The notes beneath the pieces were generated by a model, which worked only from the letters and a program-made list of their open reading frames with translations, searched no databases and was not told the DNA's origin. Made by a program: the position numbers and the translations under genes. From Pempheris klunzingeri (taxonomy: Eukaryota > Chordata > Actinopteri > Acropomatiformes > Pempheridae): a stretch of 64,000 bases of DNA. The stretch is from positions 8,614,001 through 8,678,000 of the forward strand of contig NC_092022.1 of the NCBI RefSeq assembly GCF_042242105.1, in the 5' to 3' direction. Shown here one piece after another: positions 50,501 through 61,306 of the stretch (the first letter of the stretch is position 1; the number at the start of each line of letters is the position of its first letter).

Positions 50501-53500
50501 TTACAAACTCACTTAAGAAGACCATTAAACGGACAGCTGTTTGAGCTGTTGAATGAACATAACTCATCTGTCTAAATTAGCCCACAGCGACAGCTTAATG
50601 AAAACAATAAACCTGAAATGTTTTATATTTTGATGCATTATGATCACATGAAATGTGCCTCACATTATCTTAATGTACTGTGGGTAAATTGTGGCTTAAT
50701 ATTGTTATGTGTCCTTTAAATGCTCTTTAAATTACTCTCTATGGTCTTGGATTGCTTACATATTATGTTATTAAGTAGGGCCAAATCTTTCCTGTTTACA
50801 TTTTTCTCAAGATTTCAATGTCTGGAGGAGTCTGGAGGAATCTGGCCAGGAAAGTATTGGCCAACAAGGCACTTTTCTGTCTTTACCAGTGGGTGGCAAC
50901 CTAGTACCAGCTTTGGCCTCAGCTGTTAGTATAGCTTCATGTATTGATATTAATATTGAACATATGATCATTGTTCTTATTGCTCACAACATACATACAT
51001 GTGTGTGTGTTTGTGTGTGTTTATGAGGAGTACTCTCACCTCTCTGCTTAGTATTTTTTCACAGAGGACAACAGAGCTGCCTGCAGCAACACTTCATCTT
51101 TTTCTATTTGATAACAAAAATGACATCGCTCAAAGTCACCTGACACCTGTCTCGTTTAATACTTTGTTTCTGAAAACCTCTACATCAGCACAAATATTCG
51201 ACTGCTCTTGATGCAGTCCTCAGAATAGAGCAGCACTCTGTGGCTCACCCACTGACTGTACGTCAAGGCTAAAACTGTAAGGAGTCCTGGGAAGCTAATG
51301 AGCCTTGGACAAAAGCATCCAGACTGAGAGTTCAGTCATAAAGAACGTCCACTGAATCTTCGTACTACTCGTTGGACTGTTTACTCGCTAAATCATTTTG
51401 TTATTTCAGTGGAAAAATACAGAGGTGAGATCCAATGATGCCCTCTCTCTGAATCTATCAAACATTTCGCCTGCGGCCTCCAACCTTAAAAAAAGACCCA
51501 AAATAAACACACAGACTCCTCTTTCTTTTCTCTGTGGTTGTGTCTCTGTCTCCTTGTTTCCAGCAAAGAGAGGGAATGGAAACCCTCCGTGTTGGCAGAC
51601 CTCACTGTACCACCATGTGTTTACTCATAAAAGGGATTGCAGCATCCAAATTAACAGATTTTTATTTAAACTCAACTTCAGCAATTCATCTCAAGCTGGA
51701 TGCTTTTATGTGCCCTTCTAAGAGCAATGTATAAACTGAAGGTGCACTGAAGTGCCCCTCTGAGAGCAATTCATATTAAGCTGAATAAATCTACTCTTTG
51801 GACACCACTGCACTCTGATCCAGATACACGGCCTGTTTTTCACACCAGAGAGAGTCCTAATAAAGACATGACACATTAAGAACTGCAGGATTTACTCTCT
51901 GACATCCAGTTGAAGGCCAAACTGTTGGAGACTGGACTCTCTCTGACCTGAACGTTGGGTCCTTCTGTGGGGCTGACCCTCTTATGTCTTCTTAAAATCC
52001 ACTCAGAGTGGAGTGGTTCAGAAGAACATCAGACAGTTAGCTAGGTGGTCATGTTACTGCAGAGAGTTGTGTGTCCTTTATCTGAGGCCATGGGTGTTTT
52101 GTAAACACTGCGATGGATCATTAATCTTTTTGTATGGACAGAATGGCAGTATGTACACTTCACTTAAGACACAGGAGACTGTTTTGTTTGCGCAATCAAT
52201 CCTTCAACAAGCCCTTCAATAGCTGGTGTAAAGGATGTCACTGCTACAATACAGCAGTGTTTCTGATGTGATGTCACACTCAAGATGGGAGGTGGATGAG
52301 CGGGTGGTGTTTTGTACCAATATGCACATGATACATTTTCTTAAGAAATTGGACATTTTCCAGATTTTACAATAATAGAAAAACCTTGTACAATTGAATG
52401 GATCAAGGTTCCAGATGGGCATAAATTCATAATTTAAGATAAATTATTGCACCCAACATGGCTAGCCAGTACTGCACCTACTATACTATACTTATTAGCT
52501 ATCTTGCAAGAGAGTAAAGTGCATTAAAGGAATGGATCCATATGCTGGGAATGTTATTAGCTGTCTTGCAGAGATATGAGAAGATCAACGCCCTCATGTT
52601 TGTATGATAAATATGAAGCTACAGCCAGTCTGTTTCCAGTCTTTGTGCCGAGTTAATCAACTGCTAGGTGTAACTTAAATGCTAGCTAAAGGAAGAATAG
52701 TTCGACAGCTTGTAAAATGTGCTTATTTGCTTTCTAGATGAGTAAATTGATATCACTCTCATGTCTGTACCATAAATATGAAGCTATAGCCAGTCTGTGT
52801 ACAGTCTAAGCTAACTGGCTGCTGGCTGCTTTGTATTAAGCTCCCAAACATGACAGTGGTATCAGCTCTTATTAAGATTAAGATTTCCCAAAATGGAAAA
52901 CTATTTCTTTAAATGCTAAATTCGATCAGTCATTGTTGTCAAGATATTTGACACATGTAAGAATCTGTAAAGTCTATCTGCAGTGTTGCAGTGCAACTAA
53001 TACTAGTACGTTATAGAAAGGTCCTGGAAGAGACTTCGATTCTGGAGGATGCTGTTGAAGTAATGTCAAAAAACAAGAAAAAACACTTGCTTTTTCTCCC
53101 GATTCATGGACAGTAGCAGCGTTTTCGTATGGTTCACATCAGAATTAGATTCAACTTGAAGAAGTGCTCAATTACCAGGTCATTTTGTGATGTTGTTTGA
53201 GAGTTAGAAGGCATCTGCAAACACAGCTTGCAACCCAGCAGAGCTCATTTTTAAAGCAATTGGGACTGGTGTACCTTGGTCTCACTGAGTCTGATTGATT
53301 ACTTCTTGGGTCACTTCACTGTGTTGAGAGTCCGATGGAGGTCAGACAAGAGGGTTCAGTGTTAGAGGTCAGGGGTCAAATCAAAGCACAACATTATTGA
53401 CACCATGTGCTGACACATATGAGTTCAGTTCCAACAATCTGACATGGCTTCCTTTCCCCTCACCTCTATTTTCTGATTGTAAATTTCGATATCACAGGAT

Positions 53501-56500
53501 GAGGAGGAGGAGACGCTTTTCAGTGTGAGTGAGGAGGTGAAATTTCGAATGAGAGGAAAGGAGGCCATTTGGAAGCTTTTGGGATGCAGTCCTCTCACAG
53601 ATGGACTTGCAGGGCTGAGGGAAACTAACACATATGTTAAAAATGGCGGCGCCCCCAGCATAAAGGGACGAATCAGGATTAGAGCCATACCACAACAAAT
53701 GAACACAAACACACACAAACATTAACACAGGGAAAGAGAGGACAGCCACATGGAAATTCAACGTTATTTATTTTATTTTAAAATAGTCTTATTTTTCTCA
53801 TTTATTTCTTTTGAGCGTAATTTTGTTGCCATGCCTTTAAAAGTTCGCTACTATGCATTTCTAAACATCTTAGGACCTCACAATAGAAGCCCTCCACTGA
53901 GGTCTACATCTTTGTCTTTAAATAAAACTCTTTAATAATAATAATAATAATATTAATTTTATTTCTGTAATGCTATCTAATTTACAAAAAGTAAAATATT
54001 TGTGGAAAATAAAAAAATAAAAACAAAGAGACCGTGGCTCAAAACATAAAAATCATACAATGCTTTTCATTTGATATGTTTTTTTCCTCATCAGCAGAGG
54101 ATCATAAAGGTTGGTTAAATGAAAAAATTAAAATAGCCTACATTTTCATACATTTCATTAAATGTTTAATGAAATAAACTGGTTGAGCTGTTGTTCTTAT
54201 ACATACATTTGAATACATAGTGACTTATCTTTGAATTACCTCAGTGATTTACCTCTAAACCCAATATCTGCGGGCCCAAATGTAGGCTGAGCTAAGGGTT
54301 AAATGATAATCCCCTCACTGCTTACATGTACGCTCTTTTGACAAGTGCTGTGGTTAAATACAGCTCCAATGTAATCTGTGACTCTATAGTGTTTCAGAGG
54401 AGACCGACAAATACCCAGTGTTAGTTTAATATCAGGGAGAGAAAAGATTTCCTGGGGGTGGCAGTGCAGACTCCGGCTCAATCCAATGAAAGGATGAAAA
54501 TAATCCAATGTCTGTAGTCATTCTTTTGCTTGAAGAAATGCTATTAACCTTTGGCACAAAGTTAATTGCTTTTTTCAGCAATGGCCTGAACTCTGCATCT
54601 GAATTTTTGGTGCGTCTGTGGGGTCATGGGAGAAGGTATGCATTTCTTCAGTTTGATTAGCCTGCTTAAATCTGATTTTTAACCTCCTGAGTTGGCACTC
54701 GTTATTGTTATAACAGTTCATATAATGTCTGCTCTGTGCTCAGGCCTCTAAACTGAAGCTCTGTTTTTTGTGGTAGAACGACCATCAGTCTGATATATAC
54801 TGTTAGTATAACTATCACTTACTTTGTCATAATAGCTTTCTTTTTTTAGCCTAACTTTTCCAAGAATAATTCTACTCTACAGCCTTTTAAGTATTAATAA
54901 AACGATAGCTACGAGCTACTGTGAGATCTCACAGAAAGAAAATGGCACAAAGACTCATGAATAAGTGGAATAATTATTTAATCATTTAAAGTGTAGCGCT
55001 GATGTTTTTTTTTTTTTGTCGCTGTTGACTTTGCTGACCTTTAATATTTCAAATGTAATTTTGCATAAAGAGCCTTGTAGGTGCAGATTAAAATGCTCTA
55101 TGTTTAGTTTGGGATGTTAAGCTCTCGAACATTAATCAGATTTTTTTTCTGAACAACAAATCGAAAAACTTCATTTGAAATAGAGGAAATCATGAATAAA
55201 CATCATGAAATCAGTAACTGACCTCTCTTTTTTTTTTTTTCACCAGACAGTTTATCACCTCCTTGACAACATACCCAGAGAAAGACATTTCTGTTTAGTA
55301 GGGATTTTTTTAACATGCATTAGGGGACTGGGACTATGTGCATGCGTGTCACACATGTACCTTAGGCATGTCTCTTCTATCTTAACAGATAGAAAACACA
55401 TTTCTTACATTTCCTGTTTGGCTTCATGTTGGTGAGGAACAAACTGTTCTGCATAGAAAGTTCATTCCTTGCTTAGCAGTGTCTTTGAAGTTTCATTTGA
55501 GCAAACATTAAGGAGTGCACAGTTTTCTTGGTGGTTGTGGGATGTGTTGTACAACCCAATTAGAGGTGGATTTGAGGAGTCTGCATGTTGCCTACAGGAA
55601 ACTGTTCCCATCATGGCAGTGTGGAAGGAGGGGATGGACCAAGCAGGACAATAAACAGGGAGGAGTTTAAGTTAAAAGGTAGTGAGAGGAGGGGAGTACA
55701 TGTCAAAAATAATAAAAGGCATTCAGGACAAGGAGACATTTACACGCACAAAGTGCACATCAACTGTTGTTATTTACAAGTACAGCAGTCCTTCAAGTTT
55801 CCAGTTGAGTGAAAACAAAAAGTCAAAATGTAAAGAACAATTAAAAGATCCAATAACACAGCCTTTTTGGAGGGCAGATACAATAAAACATATTCACATG
55901 GTCGCTGTGTCACACTGTCCACTCTATTTACAGGACTGTACATACATACAGGTGCAATTTGCTCGTTAAGGTTTACACTTCAGCGAAGCAAGGCGCGCCT
56001 CCGGCTTCTGACATGGCCTCTGACCATGGACAACACACACATGCACACAGTCTCACACGCCCACACACATAAGTATGCATGCATGTGAGACTGCACAGGC
56101 ACACGCATTATTATATCTGTACACACTGACATCAAACACGCACCCATCCTCTCACACACAATGCTGTCTTCTGATATTTGCCACAAAGGCTCTCCAGATG
56201 GTTCGCTCGAATATGTGTGCTTTACCAGTCTGCATCTTCCTCTATGTAATAATCAGGCGTTGAAGTACCATCAAACAAACCAGGGTCGAGGGATTTGCGC
56301 TGCTTTCCCCGGGCGAAGACACGCGACAGAGAGCCCAGACCCATCTTCTCTTTCTTCTTCTTACGCTTCGCCTCCTCCAGATCTTCTAGGGACTGAAGGA
56401 AGAAAGAGAAAGAGAGAGCGGAGGGAAGAAGAAGATGAAGATAAGGGCAAAAGAGCAGAGAGATGCAAGAGCACTGAGGTCAGTGAAGGGGTGCAGAGTG

Positions 56501-59500
56501 TGGACTATTAAAGACCAGGAAAGATAAAGATCACAATGCAGAGGGACACTAGACATGCTGCCAGACATGCACTCATTCAACATCCACAACTGGTTTTCAC
56601 ATAAATTCAAGTCACAGCTGCGGAGTGAGTACACGACAGACTGCGTGGGGCAAACATGAATTCAGCCAGAACGATGGCGGAGGGAAACGACAGCGGCCAG
56701 GGAGCAGGACAGTCAGCAGTTACTACAAAGGAGGTGATTACTTGGGAGGGTGCGGTGGTGGGCAGCGCTTACATTGCAGAGGGAGTGAGTCCGATGGCGG
56801 GGTGAGTTGATGTCGCTGGGTGTGGATGACCGGTCTCCCTCCACCGCCGAGGCGTCGGAGATGATGGAGGGCTGACGCGAGTGGCACGGGCTCACCCGCA
56901 CGGCAGCCACTAAATGGGGTGAGAGGGAAAAGAGAAAACGCTTGTTTTCTTTGGGGTGTGCTTGGGCACCATAAGTAGTGTTCAGGGACAATCCGATTCT
57001 TCTCAACAATGCCACAACAGCCTTAAATAAAACTATTTCAAAAGTCTGTGATCAAAAGCTTGAAATTATTTTCAATCATCTGCAGTTGCTAAGCAACAGT
57101 GCAAAACACAGCGTTAAAGTGGATGTGTATGTACCAGTGAGACTGATACATACAGTACAACCAATTGTATAGCAATTTGCAGGTACGTGACTGTTCACAC
57201 GTTTTCAATGTTTTTTTTGTCTTTGTCTGCTTCTCCTTCTAGATGTCCTTAATTAGTCAGCAGCCTGTGTGAACCCGTGGCTGCCCTTTAAAACGAGCTC
57301 GAAGAAGATTTAGATGGACTCCTAACAAAGCTAATTTGTGTAGGCCTTTCTTTTTAGGATTGGAGGTTCCAGCAATCCAGTTTCTGTGCAGTTGGCCCAG
57401 AAATTTGAATGGCGCTGAACTATTCGGAGGGATATCTCCAGACTTATTTCATAGTAACAATATTTCTTTAACAACAGCAACAATGATAATAATAATAATA
57501 ATAGAAAGCTGCCTGTTAACTGTGTTTTGTATTTCAAGTGGGAGTCAATGACCATTGCTGCTTTGATGCTTTGTCTTGTAGTTTGGGATGAATTTCAGCT
57601 GCTAATGTCTGCCTGATGGTGAGCCATAAGTAGTGACTTTGAATGATGTTTTTCCTCTTCTGCCTGTTGTGTCTGCACAAGTTGATTATACCTTCTGTTG
57701 CAAATCAAGAAGACATCCAGGGAGCCCAAAAATATCACAATGAGGAAAGAACTAATGAAAAGCCTCGACTGTAGTGGCTAAATCACTAAAAAGTCAACAT
57801 GGTCTTTGTCATTTACATTGGTGCCCAAAGCTTTTACATAAGCCGTGGGAGAAAAGGGGAGCCCATACAGAGAAAAATTACTGAAAACATGCATCTATAT
57901 CCTCATTGAGCCCAGGATGCTACAAAATATCTAGTCGATGGATCCGAAAAGCTTCCTTTTGGTTAGGTTTCTGTATTCTATGACCCTTCATGAGTATTGT
58001 GACATTCACTTAAGTGTTCGAGCTACGGGGCAATCGGGGCAATAATTCTATTGGCACATTTATGCTCGGTGAAGCAATCCATCAGTCGTGTTTAGGTATG
58101 GCCTGTGTGGAAAAAGCCCTCCATACATGGACAGAACAGATGGTGTATGACAAAGGTAGTTTTGCAGTTTGCTTTAGCATCAACAAAACATTTAGTTTGC
58201 AATAAACACTGTCATAGTGAGACCAATGCATACATTTGCGAGTGGTTTGGTCAACCAAGTATCTTCTCTGCTGGGAGATGTGAACCCATGAGCTTGTCCA
58301 TGAGGGTAGGGTGCGTCGAAAAGAAAACATGTTGTGAGGGGCCTTAAGATTAGAAATAGGGGCCAAAAGATACATTCTAAACTTCTGTGAAAATGCCTGT
58401 ACATTTAACTAGACAGAAACAGCCAACTGATCATCAGCTGCCATCATTCTCTAATACAGAGCATACAATCCTGTTCAGCATAGACAAATGGGAGCTGAAA
58501 AGCCAAAAATATGTTCACTGAAACTGCTACATAAAGCGCATGAAATGTCACGACCAGAGCGTCATCAGTGGCCAACAATGTGGTCATACTCAGCAGATGG
58601 CAGGCGTGAATGTGTGTGAAGCAGCTTCACATGAGCATGCACAAGGTAAATGATGGTAAAACCAACCTTGTGTGAGTCAGTTCATATGCAGGAGTGTCAC
58701 GCCTACCTTGTCTGTCAGAGGGATGCCCCGAGTGGACATAGAGGGTCTGCTGACTCTGTCTGATGGCAGCCGTCAGGGGAAGGTCAGCCTGCATCACCCA
58801 CTCCTGGTTGTTGCCGTTGACAACCGCTTCCGTGGGCATGGCCAGAGAATGTCGCTTGGGCACATCCTTGGTCAGAGTGGCTAGTGACTGTTTGGCCTTC
58901 AGAAGGTAGACAGACAGAGGCAGTCAGTCAGAAAACAAACCCACAACAAGCAACAAGACGCATTTTAGTTTCTGAGTTGTTTTTGAGTGAATTGGTGCTT
59001 CTTTCTCTGTTATTGCTGATTTTATTTATGCCTAGGTCATATGCGTGTGTGCACATCTACATACTGAGTATCCAGAATCCTACTTCTACTAAGTATCTGA
59101 GTGCATGCGGACATGTGAGTTTTCCCCTGGGCTCCTCGTGTGGCTGTTGTCTCATGAAAAATGCAGCTGTATTCATGTTTGTCTTTTGTTGTGTGAAATC
59201 TCTCTGTGCTACTCCTGGGAGCACAAAGAGAAAAAAAGGACACAATATCTGGAGGAGGTATTTGCTATTTGCTTCCTTTTGTTTGGGGGTAGAACTTAGG
59301 CGTTGGTGGGGTTTAAGAATGGAGAAACTGGATATAATACATTTTTTTCCCCAAGTTTAATGAATACATTTGCTCTGTAGAGCTTCGTCACAAAGCACAA
59401 TTCACCATCTCTTAGCAGGAACCACAATGAGCTGCTGGAGCCTTGGGAGATGTGTTTGTCAAAAGTTTTTTTTTTTTCTTTGTGTGCATGTTTTCTGATT

Positions 59501-61242
59501 ATCCTTGACACGTTGGTGAAATCGTATCACTGTGTAAATCTGATCATCATGCCAAGCGACAGCAGGCTGCAAATCAACACTGGCACAATCAGCTTCATTG
59601 CAATCATCCACCAGCGGTCAAATGATTATCAATCAGTGTCTTTGACATGCAAAACACAGTACAATCACAAACCTTTGGAGTGATTATTAGTCATAAGAAT
59701 ATTGATGTATTTTTCCCCAAGCATTTCTTTGGTCAATTAGACCTAAAACACATTCAGATCAATCACAGCGGAAATCCGTGGGATCACTGATGTTAGGATC
59801 ACTGGGATCAGTCAGGGTCGGCAGAGGGTTAGTCAAAAACGTGCAGCTGCGGAGGGGCTTTCCAAAAACCACAATTAGGTCACAAGTAGGAGAGATTTCC
59901 AGGGAGCAGGAGGATCAAGAAAGGTCAAAATGTAATGCTGGGGGCCCATCTTACCGCCATGACCCTAGGAGAGCAGTCCCTGTCCGCAACCCGCTCAAAC
60001 ACCCGGAACTCCATTCTCTGATTGACACAGTTACTCATCTGGGGGGTTGGAGACATGAGGGATGGCTATACCGTACATTCAAAGGCTTTCTCTGGTTGAT
60101 TATATACAGTATACCCAAAGTAGTTCATAGTGATAGGCAGTGTATTCTACACAAGCATGAAACAGTAATACAACTAAGAATTTGTGCTTTCTTATTGATA
60201 TCTCTATGTTCTGCTATCATTGCTCTTAAATATCCTACCCTGTTCTCGTCTGAGCCTTAAAAACGGCCCTTTAGTTCAGGTCAGTATGCATTTAGTGTCC
60301 TTCCCTCTTTCGCTCAATCCATTTTCTATTGGTGACACATAAAAAAGACCCAAAGTGCTTCATTACACACAATGCATACTAAACATGAAGGAAATCAAAT
60401 CCTACAATGGCACTGAGAATGACTGAAGAGATAAGATCTTAAAAGCATTCAAGAGAGCCTGTCTCTCCGCCTGCCTGTCAGTCCACATCACCCCCCATCC
60501 ATCTTTCCCTCTCACCATGGCCAGTTCAGCTTCCAGCTCCTTGATGCGGTTCTCCTTGAGGTCGAGCTGGGAGCGCAGCATCCCCGTGTGCTCCGTGGCT
60601 TCCTTGGTCTGCCGCCGCAGGTCCCACTTCTCTCTCTCCAGCAGATCCTTCTCTTTGGCCAGTGCCTTCACCGCATCCTCGCTCTCCTAGTAGACACAAA
60701 GATCCTGATGGATGTACACATGTACAACAGCAACAGCAATACAGGTACTGAAACAAGAGAATGTCAAGGGAAAATATCACACTGGTGCAGAGTGCAGCAA
60801 TTTGGTCATTTATCTTTACACTTCAGCTAGTACATGTACACTGCACACATCCAGATTTCTTTCCACAGCAGGCACACACATGTTGCTTTAAAGACTAACT
60901 CGGAGCAACAACACAAGTGCTCTTGGATTCACAAAATCTCTCTTTTCTCTCATTTATTTGGTTGTGTTGTTGCTTGGACATAGACTGTGTTTGCCATTCT
61001 GTTCACCCAACCAGCACAGCTGCAACAGAACAGCTTCTTTTTAAGGATATTTTTGTTCATGCACTTGTGTGTGACTGTTTGTGGTCAGAGCATTGGGTGC
61101 CATACTTTTCTGTGCTGCTCATAGTTGCGTATGAAGTCGCGGAGCTGCTCCTCCCGGCTCTCCAGCGTAGCATAAAGTTGTTGCATCTGGTTCACCAGGT
61201 CTGCTTTCTCCGCCTTCAGACGCTTCCGGTCCGACTTCATGG
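47087..61242 (-). CDS. kazn: Kazrin, long SAM-domain isoform (3' part; 628 residues in window)
   Basis: Kazrin is a cytoplasmic scaffold with an N-terminal coiled coil and C-terminal SAM domains, linked to desmosome/periplakin, cytoskeletal and endosomal roles. Twelve coding exons in transcript order: 61106-61242, 60516-60686, 58707-58896, 56773-56909, 56269-56392, 49995-50203, 49666-49784, 48816-49047, 48607-48708, 47776-47942, 47403-47544, 47087-47245. All junctions are GT-AG and the frame closes at 629 codons including the stop. The first window exon begins in the middle of a codon (.CC-ATG-AAG), so upstream coiled-coil exons lie beyond 64,000; human kazrin E has about 142 residues before this point. 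The match is near-identical in the coiled coil (QLYATLESREEQLRDFIRN), the HSRQPS...HRTHSLC block and the SAM domains. The C-terminus is SIEVTNV, a class I PDZ-type ending also present in human. Confidence 0.96.
47776..48708 (-). CDS. kazn: kazn exons for third SAM domain
   Basis: Exons 48607-48708 (ALQARRIQCEHQNVDPLVW, then VIKWIKDIDLK) and 47776-47942 (EFAENLLNSGVHGAVMVLD, then ATALGIQSSKHMVRRHL) form the third SAM module. Residue spacing and the GVHGAV and ALGI motifs match human kazrin E. Confidence 0.95.
48816..49047 (-). CDS. kazn: kazn exon for second SAM domain
   Basis: A single 232-nt exon encodes MDHHWVAKAWLSDVGLPQY through GRMLNSLTRRDLERHLNI and KFHQVSLLLGIELL, a complete SAM domain. 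It is the longest internal exon of the gene in this window. Confidence 0.95.
49666..50203 (-). CDS. kazn: kazn exons for first SAM domain
   Basis: Exon 49995-50203 encodes a Ser-rich linker (DSDSLSSPTRHSLSLSDG) and the first half of SAM1 (TVQAWLEVVMAMPMYIR, then ENVKSGK). Exon 49666-49784 encodes the second half (VLLGLTDEDLELGLGV, then HRRKLRLAIEDYRDAENGR). A nearer donor-like GTAGAG at 49673 would break the frame; the donor GTGAGG after 49666 keeps it. Confidence 0.95.
52525..52913. mobile_element. Foldback-type non-autonomous DNA element in kazn intron
   Basis: The ends are inverted repeats: left GCATTAAAGGAATGG..., right the complement GCATTTAAAGAAATAG.... Inside, two related copies of ATAAATATGAAGCTACAGCC occur in the same direction (52608 and 52770), with AGTCTGT and GATATCACTCTCATGTCTGT-type sequence. 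I recognise this as a widespread fish interspersed repeat whose consensus starts like GGAATAGTTCAACATTTTGGG. It has no coding capacity. The target duplication is unclear. Confidence 0.6.
53933..53954. repeat. (TAA)n microsatellite
   Basis: About seven TAA units in the large kazn intron between the alternative exon and the SAM exons. Confidence 0.85.
56222..56392 (-). CDS. kazn: kazn dual-use exon: short-isoform terminal exon
   Basis: After acceptor TTCAG at 56393 the exon encodes SLEDLEEAKRKKKKEKMGLG, a basic block likely acting as a nuclear signal, then SRVFARGKQRKSLDPGLFD. If the exon is read through, translation continues GTSTPDYYIEEDADW and stops (TAA 56222-56224), giving the short kazrin ending; in the window that isoform has 267 residues. 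If the internal donor after 56269 (GATG/GTAC) is used, the frame continues as Asp into the SAM exons about 6 kb downstream. The same two outcomes exist for human KAZN. The human segment before this exon (GDSPGPVQKNLHNPIVQ) was not found between 56393 and 56772. Confidence 0.93.
   Translation of the reverse strand, partial: SLEDLEEAKRKKKKEKMGLGSLSRVFARGKQRKSLDPGLFDGTSTPDYYIEEDADW
56773..56909 (-). CDS. kazn: kazn exon: Ser/Arg-rich linker
   Basis: A 137-nt exon encoding VAAVRVSPCHSRQPSIISDA, then EGDRSSTPSDINSPRHRTHS and LCN. It is nearly identical to human kazrin apart from two extra Ala-type residues at its start. It has many potential phosphorylation sites and no folded domain. Confidence 0.95.
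57485..57503. repeat. (ATA)n microsatellite
   Basis: About six ATA units within a kazn intron. Confidence 0.8.
58707..58896 (-). CDS. kazn: kazn exon after coiled coil
   Basis: A 190-nt exon encoding AKQSLATLTKDVPKRHSLAM, then EWVMQADLPLTAAIRQSQQT and SDRQ. It matches human kazrin closely, and its phase (ends G) fits the next exon at 56909. Confidence 0.95.
59955..60038 (-). CDS. kazn: Candidate in-frame cassette exon of kazn (84 nt)
   Basis: Between two constitutive kazn exons, the minus strand shows a pyrimidine-rich acceptor (TCTCCAACCCCCCAG) and a strong donor (GCG/GTAAGA) 84 nt apart. The segment has exactly 28 codons, no stop, and phase 0 at both ends, as required by the exons at 60516 and 58896. 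It would insert MSNCVNQRMEFRVFERVADR plus DCSPRVMA into the coiled-coil linker. Its first codon is ATG, so it could instead be an alternative first exon. Human kazrin E as I know it has no such insert. This is a prediction without transcript support. Confidence 0.4.
60516..61242 (-). CDS. kazn: kazn coiled-coil exons
   Basis: Exons 61106-61242 and 60516-60686 encode the second half of the kazrin coiled coil: MKSDRKRLKAEKADLVNQMQ, the LESREEQLRDFIRNYEQHRK helix, and ESEDAVKALAKEKDLLEREK to ELEAELAM. Conservation with human is very high. The acceptor of the first exon lies directly behind a long CT repeat on the coding strand. Confidence 0.95.
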
Positions 61243-61253
61243 CTGCGAGGAAG

Positions 61254-61255
<2 letters not shown>

Positions 61256-61305
<50 letters not shown>

Positions 61306-61306
61306 G
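61256..61306. repeat. (GA)n microsatellite forming a splice pyrimidine tract
   Basis: About 25 GA units on the + strand. On the kazn coding strand they read as (CT)n starting about 13 nt before the acceptor of the exon at 61242, so the repeat serves as an unusually long polypyrimidine tract. Confidence 0.92.

Noticed and set aside
53440-53590. Ser-rich minus-strand frame with donor GAG/GTGAGG and a + strand frame starting near 53485
   Set aside because: The minus-strand frame ends in a phase that does not fit the next kazn exon, and the + strand frame lacks a start and partners. Neither is supportable.
59778-60260. 160-codon open frame (+) in a kazn intron
   Set aside because: It is antisense to the candidate kazn cassette exon, includes AT-rich intron sequence and resembles no family.
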